A DNA stretch of 64,000 bases from Celoporthe dispersa (Eukaryota; Ascomycota; Sordariomycetes; Diaporthales; Cryphonectriaceae). The DNA lies in NCBI GenBank assembly GCA_016584495.1, contig WAID01000003.1, positions 6,900,501 to 6,964,500 on the forward strand, in the 5' to 3' direction. The first letter of the stretch is position 1. The number at the start of each line of letters is the position of its first letter. The notes under the pieces are model-generated. The model saw only the letters and a list, made by a program, of their open reading frames with translations. It searched no databases and had not been told where the DNA came from. Both the position numbers and the translations under genes were made by a program. This document shows positions 23,801 to 36,404 of this stretch, piece after piece.

Positions 23801-26800
23801 AGTCGCCATTTAGACTCCCGGACTCTTGAGCGTCAGAGCGGCCCAGTTGCTCAGTTGCCTAGGTGATGAAGCGTTGGCTTTCTGAGTGATGTGTCGCAAG
23901 GTACAGGACTATATTGGCGATGTAGACCTCTACTAAGCTCTTGCATTATACCGTAATAAATTGAAGAGAGTCGTCCGTCCAGAAGTGAGTATGGATTGAC
24001 CCGAGACTGGTCGAGAGACAGATAATCATGCCCATATATTTTAATAAAACGTAGTAGGTATTATTAACTACCCCCGGGATGTAATATCACCCCCGCCTTC
24101 CTTCAACACTTTCTTAAGTATCAAGGAAAAGCATCTGAGAATGGAATTATCGTTTAGAGTATGTGCCAGTTAACCAAGGAACGTCCAGGAACTCTTGCTC
24201 TATTACTATAGGTAATCTGGTGATGTTCCGTGTCTTCTATAGCAGTCTTATATTTAGCTATTAAGGTTACGTTTCGAGTGGGTATATTCCGGACCTGTAC
24301 TATCACCTGTATAACATTCTAGTATGTTGCTTCGTATCCATTTTCCCGCCTGGGTCCCGAGATGTAAGTAATATGATGAGTCTATAAGCTTCCCCCCACA
24401 CCTCAGCCTCGACCCACCCCCGCAATAGGAAACCTGCATGTACATGAGGTGCATCTGTCGAGTTGATGATACGAGGCTGCCACTGTTGAGTATGTAGATA
24501 AATATTCAAAAGAGCACATCCTCGGTACTATGTCGGCGGAGTATGCGGTCACACTGCATCACGTATGTTGATCATGTAGTATTTAACACTTGTCACACGG
24601 GGCTCAGCTGGTGGTGGGCGAGGTCTTGAGGCTCCGGGACAATTGTCCACCGTACAGATGCAAGCAAAAGGTGATGACCACACCAAGTATCTATCTCTGT
24701 CTCGTCGGTATCTGGCTGGCAGGTTTGGAATCAGAGTGATACAACGTATAGACTCTCCGGGGAGCCCGATTAGCGCCACCACGTCTTGAGTCAGCGCCCG
24801 CGGCCGATTGCGTTGCTCGGGTGTGTTAGGAATCATGGCTTAGACCACTTGCTAGACTCAAGAGATGCCGCCCCGTGACAATGAAACCTCTTGGGTCGGG
24901 CGGTGCAGGTTTGTTCGTGCAGCGACTGCAGAGTCGAACCTGCGAGTCAGCAAGGTGGCGCCGGTGGGTGGCATGACTGCAGCGAGCCGCGAAAGCCGAA
25001 TGGACGAGGGGCATGACATGCAGGCGTTATTCCCGGGCAGAATAGATACAGGCGGCCTAATCAGTTCGCTACAGGTTACTATAGTACAGTACACCATTAG
25101 GCGCTCGTGTGGCGTGCACGAGGGCTGCTTGCATGCTGTGATGGGCGGAATGGTGCTCTCGTCATAGGAAGATCTTTGACAAGGTTTACAGATGCTTATA
25201 TTACAGACCTGTAGGAGATCTCAGTAGTGGGGGAACAAGTCGAGCCGAATTGTATCTGGATATGCGGTGAGATGGGACCATGGTGCTAGTAGCAAATGCG
25301 CATGCCCAAGTAACAGTCCCTGCGCTGACCACCGAGCATGTCGAGATACCAGCCGGAATGTTTCCATCTGCAAGCCCAAATAGCGATTGGCCAGCACGAC
25401 AATTAACAACCTGGCCCCCGAAAGCCTCGCTGAAGTTGGCCAGGGGGCCTGAAAAGCCCGAGAAAACAATATCGGGACCCGAGCTCATAAAAAAAAAAAG
25501 GGCTTACACACCACCACCCAACCATAGTACGTGGCTGGATATAATGCTGGCACCCGGTTCGTGTATGTGACGAAACTATTATCTTTGCTGTTCGAAAGAG
25601 GGAAGCGACAGGGCCTGCTTCACGAGCCGCAGCTGCTGACTGGCGTTTCTAGCGTTTCAAAGGACCCGCATTCTTCGCTGGCCGATGCACTGTCACAAAA
25701 GGAGAAGCGGGAGGAAGAGATGGGTGGACTGGTGACTTGGCTGGGTACCAATCTTAGTGTAGGCACGGTGTAGGCCCTGGAAGAAAACAAGTACTTCACC
25801 GCCAGATACTCTGACCCTGAAGCCTTGAACCTTTGCATCTTCTTTGAAACTTTAATAAACAATGGCTTCTTTATTGAATCTGGGGCCACCATAGCGAAGA
25901 AGAAAAACCGGAAGCCAAAAGGAAGAAAGAAAGAAAAAAAGAGGGAGGAAAACTTCAGTAACGATCAGACAAAGAAACAGAAGGTCTAACAAGAAACGGA
26001 AAAGGGAAGCCTCGCTCAGGGCGAGACAGCGCCAATCCTCCCTGAGCATGGCCCTCCGCGCTTTGGTCCAGCGTCTCACCGTAGCGCCTCCAGCAAAAGC
26101 TGGAAAGAATGAACAGAGCCGAGAGGATGCACTATAACACACTTGGATTTGTTAAGGATGAGATAAGGACGACGAGGGGGATCGCTAGTTGATCTGCCAA
26201 GTCTGGAAGACGACCCGGGTCCAGGCACATACAGCATGCTGACGGGCTGACAACCTCGAAGCGATTTTTAAGGGTCCAGCCCCCCTTCCTTGCCCTCTTA
26301 CCAGGCCAGGCCGCTGACCGACACTTCCGATCGACGGACGGGCTGACGACTCCCCCATCCCTTTGTGCTGTTCTCCCCCAGGACGTCGGATCGACTTCCC
26401 TCTTTATCCACTTTTCACATAAACCCCAAGCTTTAGATATCCCAACAGCATCGTCCTCCGGACTTTAACCCCGGCATCTCAAAAAGTAACAGTCCTCTAG
26501 ATTCGCCACTATCTCTCCAGATAACCTTCTCGAGATAGATGATTCTCCCGGGACAGTGTGATCTTCTTGGCTCTACAGTGCTGCCTGCACCCAGACCTCA
26601 CTCACCCAGAGCGGTGGGCTGTGACTGCCGGCGACGCTGACTGCAGCGAGAGCAGCGCATGTGTCACATTTTCTCTCCCGGCAGCTAAATTAACCAACAG
26701 CTGTCGCCATGGCGCTGAATGGTCCTCCTATACGAAGAGCCTGACGGTCTGACCGCCATGTTCCGCTGGCAGGATGTAGTGTGTATATACTTGATACTTT

Positions 26801-27937
26801 GTAATTCCACCTGTGTCCCCTTCCCAACATTTTGTCTTCTTTCTTTGGTCAGGATCCTTCTACGCTGGCTGTGATAGGTCGCCCTGTCCAGGTCGATACT
26901 ATACGCACGCATTGTGCCGCCTCAGCGCTTGCTTAATTTGTCAGAAGGGACCCAGAAAAAGATTCCAACCCGGCGGGCGGCCATGCGACCTTCAAAAAGA
27001 CCCAGGGAAGCCGCATGTACTATGGTACATAGTACATGGTACGTATTCCTTTCACACCGGGTTCTCGACCTTGCTGTGAGCATGCATTTGTCTCTGCAGG
27101 AGTGATTTGATAAATACCATGTAAACATCAAAGCTGTTTTTTTTTTTTTTTTTTCATGTGGATAATTTCCCTCCCGCCTCTCCGAGACAAGAAGAGAAGA
27201 GAAAGTCAGATTCCAGTTCCCTTCTCCGAGAGCATTACCATCCTGTTCAGGCGCCCACCGTCCCAAGTGTCTACCCCGTGGCGGTTCAAACCAGCCTGGA
27301 GAGTAACAAACAGTAAGTTTTCTTTCTGATATAGCCTCACAAAGACCATCTCTGCCCGTACAAGACAAATCATCTGCTATAAAGAGAGCAACGTACACAC
27401 ACTCATCAAACAAAGAGTTGATACTGTATGCATGTACGGAGTACCACAGTACATGCCCCCCCTGCTGATCACCTTTGTGGGATCCACACAAGCATGTCTC
27501 CACTACATGGGCTCGGGACCCTGAATTCTCGACTCATGGGCGGTTATCCGTTCTCGGCACGAAGCACGCTGGGGGGTGTGGCGTACTTATCGAGCAGCGG
27601 ATGAAGATGCTCAGGGAGAGATGCACCGAGCCGTACCTTTTGAATAATAACACATGGGGGCTAACTCGGATTCCCATCCTTTGATAGATTCTCCTTTCTT
27701 TTCCTCTCTTATGCACCCTGTTTTTTCTTTTTTCTTTTTTCTTCCTACTCTCTTGAGTTTGTTCCTCCTACTCTTACAGCTGTGCCATTCACTCTCGAAC
27801 TACGCACACGACAGGACTTACGGCGGCACCCGTGTTAGTCCACGACCCTCCTTATAGTACTATACATTACTGCACACGCTGTTCGACAACGCTCTGCTTG
27901 AAGCTTCACGCCTCGTACCAGGAATCTCGTGCTCAAG
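20822..27937. other. Gene-poor region, 7.1 kb
   Basis: No gene model that I can defend. ORFs are short and without recognisable domains; 22.2-24.6 kb is AT-rich. A 95-codon minus-strand ORF (25201-25488) and a 128-codon Pro/His-rich one (23037-23420) were looked at and are unsupported. Features of note are the inverted-repeat pair at 27013-27456, a poly(T) run near 27138-27154, CT-rich tracts upstream of the calpain gene, and a TATATAAA near 21768 without a following gene. It may hold decayed mobile elements or non-coding RNA genes not visible by eye. Confidence 0.45.
27013..27456. repeat. Candidate short element bounded by imperfect 27-bp inverted repeats
   Basis: The sequence at 27013-27039 (starts GCATGTACTATGG, ends TAGTACATGG) and the reverse complement of 27430-27456 (starts GCATGTACTGTGG) match at 22 of 27 positions. 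Each end is also itself an imperfect palindrome with GCATGTAC/GTACATG arms. No coding sequence in between and no clear target-site duplication. MITE-like by form only. Confidence 0.35.
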
Positions 27938-30900
27938 ATGGGTAGGAAATACGTTCACGCCACCTCCTCGGACTCCGACTCCGAATCATCATCTGCGCCC
28001 GGGGCCCGACAGTTTCGACGCCGACACCACAAGCGCAGCACACCCGCACCTGAGCTCGTGGGCCCCGCGCCACAATCGTCGTCCACCACGAACGGAACCA
28101 AAGACGAGAAGAAGAAGAAGAAGGCTAGGAAGCCACCGCAGGAGAGCATAGACCAGATATGGGACAAGTTCTCGCAGAAGAAGTTCAGCAAGGCGCTGGC
28201 CGTGCTACCCTTCTCGCCCGTGCCGGCGTCCACTTCGGGCGAGCGCGGGAACGAGCTGCTCTCGGCCGGGTTCGAGCGCGCGGCCGAGGAGTGCAGGAGA
28301 AAAGTCCGCAAGATTATTTCTGAGTGCAAGAGGGTTAATACTAGATACCGTGACCCCGGCTGGGACCTTGTGAGTGTTGAGAATGGTCCCGGGCCCCGAT
28401 CTTATGGGCTGGAAGACAAAAAGTTTTAACAAAATCACTACAGGACTGGGACTTCAAGTGGCAGAAGGGCCACTGCCTGAACAGCCTGGACAGGACCAAG
28501 TTCGACATCTGCCACTCGAACCTGATCAACCCCGCATCGAGCATCCCAAAAGCCGTCAAGCGCGTTCATGAGATTTATGAGAGGCCGACCTTTATGGAGA
28601 GCATCCTCCCTGGTGATATCAAGCAGGGCAGCCTCGGCAATTGTTGGTTCGTAGCCTGCCTGACGGGTCTCGCCAACGTGCCCGATGGTATCAAGCGGGT
28701 CTGCGTGGAATACGATACCAGTAAGTGTCTCTCGCGTGAGGACTATTTTTTTATTCTGTAATTCTAGTAGTTCATGACTAACCAATTTTTCCCAATAGAA
28801 ATCGGAATCTACGGCTTCGTTTTCTACCGCGACGGCGAGTGGATCTACTCCATCATCGATGACAAGCTGTACCTCCGCTCCCCCCTGCTGGGACTCACAG
28901 TCCATGCAGCGCGAGCTCCTGCAGCAGATCGACCGCGAGGACGTCGAGCGCGTGTACCGACAGACCTACCAGACAGGCAGCAAGGCGCTCTTCTTTGCCC
29001 AGAACAAGGATCAGAATGAGACCTGGGTGCCCCTGATCGAGAAGGCCTACGCCAAGGCACACGGCGACTTTGCCTGTCTTGCGGGTGGCTGGATCGGTGA
29101 GGCCCTGGAGGACTTGTCTGGGGGTGTCACCACCGAACTCCTGGCCAGCGACATCTTCGATGCGGATGCGTTTTGGGAGAACGAGCTGAGCAGGGTGAAC
29201 CAGGAGTTCTTGTTTGGTTGCTCCCTTGGTCTGCTTGATGCTGGTTACGGTGACAGAGATGGCATCTCTGAAGGCCATGCATACGTGATCATGGAGGCGA
29301 GGACTCTGAAGAGCGGTACTCGTCTGTGTAAACTCAGGTTTGTCTCCTTATGGCCACCCACATCTGGAGGAGACACCAGTGCATCTTACTGACAAGTAAT
29401 TATGTAGGAATCCGTGGGGAAAGATCAAGAAGGGCAACTGGGAAGGAGGTGCGTCAAATTAACTATTCACCTTCAACAGTCATCTCCTTTGCATGTACGA
29501 TATCAATTACAATACTAATATCGATAACAACAGCCTGGTCCGATGGAAGCAAAGAGTGGACAACCGAAGTCAAGGAGGAACTCAACCACACTTTTGCCGG
29601 CGACTCGACCTTCTGGATCTCCTACGAGGACCTCCTCCGCAAATACCAGCACTTTGACCGCACCCGGCTCTTCCGCGACCCAGACTGGCGCTCCTGTCAG
29701 CGCTGGATCGGGGTCGAGGTGCCCTGGAAGGCCCAGTACCACGAAAAGTTTCACATCAAGCTGAGCAAGGAGTCCCCGCTCGTGCTTGTGCTCTCGCAGC
29801 TGGACACGCGCTACTTCCGCGGCCTACAGGGCCAGTACAACTTCCGCCTGCAGTTCCGCCTGCACGAGGAGGGAAAACCGGGCGCGGAGGAGTACATTGT
29901 CCGCAGCCACGGGAATTATCTAATGGACCGGAGCGTGTCGGTCGAGGTGCCCAGCCTCGAGGCCGGCAACTATGTCGTCTACATTTCCATCGTGGGCGAG
30001 CGCAACACCAGGCTCCTTAGCACCGAGGACGTCATCAAGCGCGAGTGCAAGAGCCGCGAGGAGAACGAGAAGCTCGCGCAGGTGGGTCGGGCTTATGATC
30101 TGGCGCACTCTAAGGCCGCTAGTCACCTGCAGCGCCTATCCAAGGTGCGCAAGCAGGCCGAGAGCAAGAAGGCGAGCGAGTCGAGGCGTAAAGAGCGCAA
30201 GAAGAACTGGGAGAAGAGGCAGATCGGGCGCGAGATCGCAGAGAAGCAGAAGGAGAAGGACTCGAGGAAGAAGGCCATGCTGAAGGCGGCTAAGAAGGCC
30301 AAGGCTGAGGCTGATGCTCGGGCGAAGGAGGCTGCTGAGCAGCAGCATCAGCAGCAGTGTCTGCGCAAGAAGTCTGAGGAGGAGGATGCCGCCAAGGACA
30401 AGGGCGTTCAGACTGGAGTGGATGCTGCTGAAAATGCTTCCACCACGTCGACCTTGTCTTCTTCCACAGGCAGTCCCCAGTATACGCCTCAGGACAGCCC
30501 CAGGACTGGACCTGCCCAGCCCAGCAGTCCTCCCGTCGTATCTGGCGGGCCACTTGCACCCTCCAACCAGCCTGAACAAGTCTCGACTCCATCTCCTCAG
30601 CCAAGCCCGCCTTCTCAGGAGCAGAAAGCCATGGAGCTTAAGATCCACTGCTGCTCCTGCACCTCCTGCAAGGCCCCACCAAAGGCTGAGGAGACGGACT
30701 ACAGCTCCGACTCGCCCGTCGAAGACTACGAGCGCCTCTACGACGAAGACGATCTTACTCCCACGCTCCGTATAGCCGGTGCGCCTGCAGCCACGCCCGC
30801 GGCCACCAACGCGGAGGACTCGGATGACGAGGGCATGCCAGACCCATGGAACGCCATTGCTGTCATCGGGTTCAGGGTCTACTCCAAGGACCAGGAGCTT

Positions 30901-31755
30901 GAGCTAAGAGTCATCATGGAGGGTGGCGAGCTAGAGCAGGACGGCATGGGCAACCTGGGCGAGGCTGATCTCGACAATGCAGTGAGCAACGCTGCGGGCC
31001 AGAGGGAGAAGAACAACAAGAATATCGATGCCGAGAATGCGCAGAAGAAGGATGCGGAGGGAAACAACAAGCAGAACAACATGGAGCCTACCATTGAGTC
31101 GAACGTGGCCCGCGCTGATGAGGCTGATGGCACGACTACTGGAGCTCAGACCAGTGGCCCGGCGGAAGTAGTGCAGAACTCTGGAGACGGTAGGGCATCC
31201 TATCGCACCATCATCGAAAGGCAGACAAGCGAATATGACCGGGTGGTGGGGAAGGCCAAGGTTGACAACGTCAAACACGAGGACGAAGGCGTGGAATGGC
31301 CTTTTGGCATCGTGGCAGCCCAGGATCAAGCAGCAGAGGCCAAGAGCGAGGATCGACAGCCCATTGCTGGAGAGCCTGTCAAGGCCAAGGAACCTGTGGT
31401 GCAAGTCAGCAAAGAAACAGCACCCACTCGGGTTGCGCAAACTCCCAAGCAGCGGCTGCACCAGGACGTTCTGCAGATCCGCCACGTTCTCCAGAAGGGA
31501 ATGATCAGTCGAGAGCTCAAGCGCGTGCCCGCAGAAGAGGACATGCCGCTGATGTCCACGTCTCTGGCCGAGCTGGAGTCACTCGGTGACCTCGATCTCG
31601 ACACCATCATGAAGACCAAGATCTACAAGGTCCTCAGGTGCATACTCAAGCTGGCGCGGATCCCCAGGGATGAAGAGTTTTCTTTTTCGTCCCGGTCGCA
31701 GGCTCTGCTTGACGACTATGAGCTGACCATGGCCACTGCGGAGGTTGCCGCATGA
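27938..31755 (+). CDS. Calpain-like cysteine protease with long C-terminal extension
   Basis: Papain-fold protease of family C2, probably cytosolic; substrate unknown. Exons are 27938-28369, 28444-28720, 28799-29337, 29408-29448 and 29534-31755 (introns 74, 78, 70 and 85 nt), giving 1,169 aa. The N-terminus is Ser/Lys-rich and disordered. The catalytic core has Cys at about 211 (QGSLGNCWFVACL), His at about 396 (EGHAYVIM) and Asn at about 417 (RNPWGK across intron 3), so the triad is complete. ISYEDLLRKYQHFDRTRLF and a C2-like beta domain (SPLVLVLSQLD, EYIVRSHGNY) follow. The last 460 residues are a Lys/Glu coiled coil and a long disordered region. It lacks the PalB/calpain-7 layout. Odd: six C at 28880-28885 where five are expected shifts the frame between YLRSP and CWDSQSM; removing one restores the whole protein. 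The start is the ATG at 27938, not an upstream GTG. Confidence 0.93.
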
Positions 31756-32326
31756 CAAACAAGGCAGCTGATATTATTTGGGAGAACGGGACACTGCATG
31801 GCAGGCCATGCAAGAGGAATCAATGACACCATTAGATGATGCATCTAGAGCAGAGCGATGTTGTTGTGGCCGGACCACGAGCGATGTTTGGGTTTTCTTA
31901 GACTCGCAAGAGGATCCATGATGATGCGGATGAATGTGTCTTCTAGACACTGTATTTACTTAGACCATTAGTGCAGTCCAAGTTCTTGGGCATGGAGATT
32001 TGTGGTCAGCCAATCTAAAGCATTGAATAAATTCTTGCCATGATTCAGCAGCAGTAGCAGTGAGTGTCACTTAGATACTTGTTACTTTCAAAGTCAGAAG
32101 CAATGCTGCTGGCTGTGTTGTGTCTACTTTTGAAAAATACAAAATGCTACATAGAAGGCAATGTGGCTTTGTGAGTATCATAATAAAGTATGAGCATATC
32201 GAGTACGTGAACAGAGGGTTTTTGTATCATTGTGGATGGATGGGAGTCGTTTCTCTATTGCACACCAGAACTGTGGACAAGCAGTCGACGATGATATCAA
32301 CAACTACAAAACCCCTGTCTTCAACC
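31756..32326. other. Intergenic between calpain gene and tRNA-Phe
   Basis: 571 bp holding the calpain 3' UTR. No further gene seen. Confidence 0.5.
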
Positions 32327-32419
32327 GCGGGGTTAGTTCAGTTGGGAGAACGTCAGACTGAAGTATTCAAACTACAGTGTTAAATCTGAAGGTCGTGCGT
32401 TCGATCCGCACACACCGCA
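32327..32419 (+). tRNA. tRNA-Phe (GAA) with 20-nt intron
   Basis: Cloverleaf read directly: acceptor GCGGGGT with ACACCGC (one G-A mismatch), D stem GTTC/GAAC with loop AGTTGGGA, anticodon stem TCAGA/TCTGA, anticodon GAA at 32360-32362, T stem GTGCG/CGCAC with loop TTCGATC, discriminator A at 32419. The intron at 32364-32383 sits in the canonical place one base after the anticodon and contains TTCAA, which can pair with the anticodon. Confidence 0.95.
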
Positions 32420-32662
32420 CACTTCTCTTTGTCGTTTTTTGCGATATTCCACACGGCTCATTACTCGTAGGCGTCGCCGCCGACCGAGGGAGAGAGAGAG
32501 AGTGAGTGGATCCCGAGCGGATATCTCTGTGCAATCATTTTTGTCCGTGGTCTGTCTGACTGACTCACTCACACCAAGATGATGATGAATGGATGAATGG
32601 ATACTTACTTGGGCTTCCAGGATCCTTTTAAAGACCCAGTGACTGAGCGTGCGCAATCTAGT

Positions 32663-35497
32663 TCAGCTTCCCATGTGGACCTCCTGTCCATCATATACCT
32701 GGGTAAAGAATGGATCCGTAAAGGGAATCGAGTAGTTGAACAAGTCCATCACATCCGTCCCGAGTAGAAAGTCATCATTCATGCTTCCTCCCCCCCAGTT
32801 GACCTCGCCCATCGGAAAGTTAAGACCGTCTATTGATATGGCACTCGGGCTCTCGATCGATGCGATCCCGTCACCACCCATCAACGGGGTTCCTTGGTCC
32901 ATAGCAGCAGCTATTGTGGACACCATAGGCTGGAATTCGACCTGTATCGGAACTGCCTGGTGATTTGTCCTGCCTCCGAGCGAGTTTTTCTCCAGAGACG
33001 AGGGGGACTGCAGGCGCATCAGATTATTACCAGACATCGAATTCGAGTTATTCCGAGACAGAGATTGTCGCTGGCCGTTTAAACGTGCTACGGCCGCCGT
33101 TTCGGGCTTTTGAAGTCCGTTCACGTACTCGCGCGCAATGTAGGCGAATTCAGAGACGAGAGATGAGGGGAGCGATCCGTTGCTGGCGTATTCGAGTCGG
33201 CTGAAGTAGCCGCCAGCCACATCAAGAAGGGCGAGGTTTCCTCGTGTCTCGTGGTGCCTCGGGTTGAAAATCACCAGCTCGAATAGCGTGAAGAGGGCAA
33301 CGATCGGGACACCGGCCATGATCCTGATGACAGAGCTGTGTAAGCATGTCTTGAGAGAAAACATAATCATGGGATGGATACAAAGAAACCTACCATAGAG
33401 GAGCCCCTGGTTCCGCGTCATGATACTTGGTCAACTCCATGATCGAGCGGGATTCTTCCATCACGAGGGTCTTGCACTCCGCTGTCTGCGAGGACGGCAC
33501 GAGCCGCTCCACGCTGGCCGCCAGCTGCAGAGTAGCCCGAGCCAGCATGATGCGGACGCCACTGTAGAGATAATGCGTCCATGTCAAGACCTGCCGCGTC
33601 ACATCCCCCTGCAGCATCTCGTGGACCTTGTGTGCCTGGAACGTCTGTCCGGGCCGGATGTCCGCGGGGATCGACTGCCGCCAGCTCTCGAGCTCGGCGT
33701 TCAGCTGGTCGATCGTCTCGAGGTAGTAGATGCTCGGATTCCCGATGACGCCCGAGGAGAAGAGCGATGTGAGACATCTAGACAGGAGGCGGGAATGCCG
33801 CGCATAGGTGAGGAACCAGTCAAAGTCACCAAACATGGCCTCTGGCACACGCGGTATAGGGCAACAAATATCGTGGTCGACGAATGACTGCTTGGGTCAG
33901 CCGAGTCCTTTTTTTTTTTTTTTTTGTCTCTTTTGGTAGCGATGTCACCGTTTTGTTTACGTACAGATGTGCGGCCCATGTAGAAGCTCGAGACTTTTTC
34001 CATCGAGTAGAGGACCCAGAAGATCCGGTGGGTCGAATCAGCGGTCTTGCCAGTGACGCTGGTGCGGGTTTGGCGTTGGATCCGCCTGGCCGCTTCCGAG
34101 ATGATGAGATGCTCTATCGAGAGGCAGGAGATCCCCGAGGAATAGACAGCCATCGCGGTGAAGGCTTGCACGGTGACTAGAGAGTCTGGTAGCGTGAGAA
34201 GATCTGGATACAGAGCCAGCGACGTGGAGAATAACCTCCAGGCCTGGCCGCTGCCGGGCTCGAAGCTCCCACCGCCGTCGTGCTGGCAGCCGATTGCCAG
34301 TACAGAGTGATACAGGGCAGACCAGGCCCTGTTGACCTTGAGCATCTCCTGGAACCCCTTCTCCTTCGTCGTTGCTTCGAATGGCTCGCGATCCAGGAAG
34401 GGATAAATCGGGTGGACTCGCTGAAAATAAACTTTGAAGCACGTCAGCCGTCTTCGAAGACGTGAGCGAGCAAGGTAGTGGCAATACAGACTTCGAATCC
34501 ATTTTTCAGCCGTCGCAGAGTCTGTAAACGACTCTAGATTCTCTCTCTTCCGGGTCAAGTTCCCCGTGGATACCGTCTCCGTGGGTTTTGCACGTTCTCG
34601 TAACACCTGGGAGATTCTCTTGACGAGATCTTGCAGCTTGTTGTTCTGAAGACGATTGGAGAGAGATAAAAGCCTGCTGTCCGAGAAGAAGCTCAAACCG
34701 TAGCTCACGCTTGTAACTGTAGGGAGTTAGCAACTTCCACGTAGCGATTATAGATAATAGAGGTCGGCAGGGGGGAGGGGAGGGGAGGTGTTGGGGCTCC
34801 TTACGGAATATACCATTCCCCTACGAACAGATGAGTGGACTTTTCAGTTGCGGCATTTAATCAGGAAATTTATATATGGACATACTTTGAATGAGAAGGG
34901 CTTATCCTGAGGGTCAAGGCGAGCGCGGGCGTTTGCCAAAAGATGATCAACGTGGATCTGCTGCAATGGGAATCTCCTAGCCTGAAAGCAAATATGTTAG
35001 TATGACTGGTCCATGGAACAGAGCGTGCGGGTTGTATCACCTCCACATTGGCCGTTGCGTGTGTGATTTTCTCCGGACTCTTCTTCCCCGGCGGGTCAAT
35101 GACAAGTAATTCCGTAGCCACTAGATGGTTGATGATTTTTTTTTTGAATTAACAGCAACGCTCTGTCATAGAATTTAGAGAGACGCCTGATCTTCGCTCA
35201 CCCTTCTTCCTTCTAGGAACCAGCATGCGGCTAAAGTGACATGTCGTTTTTCGCCCCTTGAGCGGAAAGGATTAGACCTTTGCTTTCACGTATGGGCGGT
35301 GCACCTACAATACATCTTGAGCACGGTGCCGGGTTTCCTTTTTAGGAGCCAAATTGTCAATAAAGTGATCTGACCCTGAAAAAGCGCCGCAAGACTTCCA
35401 TACCTGAACAGCGGACCTTGCGTGCCTTGCAGGCATCGCATGCCTTCAGCACACGTGTGCTGCTCAGCCTGGTCTCCAGCTGCTGCGGCGGCGACAT
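32663..35497 (-). CDS. Zn2Cys6 fungal transcription factor
   Basis: Nuclear DNA-binding regulator with a GAL4-type zinc cluster and a fungal-specific regulatory domain; targets unknown. Exons in order: 35404-35497, about 35202-35256, 35041-35120, 34886-34981, 34814-34820 (7 nt), 33965-34716, 33394-33887, 32663-33323; about 745 aa. The first exon encodes LKACDACKARKVRCSG, the first half of the cluster. The next shows CHFSRMLVPRRKKG, the usual end of the cluster. The middle homology region is clear: CFKVYFQRVHPIYPFLDREPF, SALYHSVLAIGCQH, HRIFWVLYSMEKVSSFYMGR, then FVDHDICCPIP after an intron with a CTGAC branch site. Introns 3 and 5 have perfect CTAAC branch sites. Odd: the second Cys pair of the cluster is not found, and exons 1 and 2 do not join in frame as read (one base off), so that junction is unresolved. 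The 7-nt microexon is needed to keep the frame. Confidence 0.87.
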
Positions 35498-36404
35498 GAT
35501 CAATCATCAGCCATAAGAGAAGGTTTCTTCTGTCTTGTGGGAGTCCCCAGGCGGAGGAGAACGGGTACAGTAAGTCGGAAGAGAGAACTGGCTGCAGGAT
35601 GGCTGGAGCCGAGTTCCCCTTTTTCTTCCCCCCCTCTTCTGTGTCGGCTGCGAGGAAGTGTTTTAAATCCACTCTCGACGCATAAGCTTGTCCTAAAATA
35701 CTGGGAAAAGTTCTCGGCTTCGAGGTAGGCGGAATCTGTGGGAGAGACCCTTTTGTCGTCCACCGTGAAGCGCAGCCGAGCTTCCGGAAATGGTAAAGAG
35801 TAGCCACTGTGGAGGCGTTGGACAGGGGAACTTTCGGACCCTCCTTTTCGGATGCAGCCGGAAGCCTCGCACATTGATGAAGATTCCGGAGCCGAGGACT
35901 GACGTCGTCGTGTTTGGCATTAACTATGTTAGTCTCGTCGGCCAAATTGATGATGTCTTGCATCTTAGAAAAATCTCTTGAAGTCGAGCCGAGTACGGGC
36001 CGCAGTAAGGTTTTTTTTTTTTAATAATATCTAAGTTTGATAGCCAGCCTCGAGGCCCACCTCCAAGCGACCATATGAAGTAGAGTAAAATTCAATCTGT
36101 ATTCATGATGTCCCAAGAACGGTTGACGATGGCCCCGAATCCTCGATCCCATATCCTATCTCATCAGGCAGACCGACCACCAAGCATTTCATATTGTCAC
36201 GTACCACGCAGGTGTATATTTCAGGATTCATGGGTTTGATCGGCAATAGATAGATTATATTTCACTAAAACACATGGCCTCAATGCTATTGGGCCCGCAA
36301 ATGATGGCTTGGGTGGTCGCATCAAAAGCAAAGGTTCGAGCGAGGATACAGTGTCACTATCGAATGCGTCTGCCTCATCAGCATCGCATCTCCAACCGTA
36401 ATCG
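35498..36404. other. Intergenic, promoter side of the Zn2Cys6 gene
   Basis: About 0.9 kb. No gene recognised; a long minus-strand ORF overlaps the first TF exon in another frame and is a shadow. A poly(T) run lies near 36010. Confidence 0.5.

Noticed and set aside
24930..24975. tRNA B-box-like sequence (GGTTCGACTC on the minus strand)
   Set aside because: The T loop has six bases and no matching acceptor, D or anticodon arm could be found.
25201..25488. 95-codon minus-strand ORF starting at an ATG
   Set aside because: Reads somewhat like a secreted fragment but lacks a clear signal peptide, Cys pattern or splice continuation.
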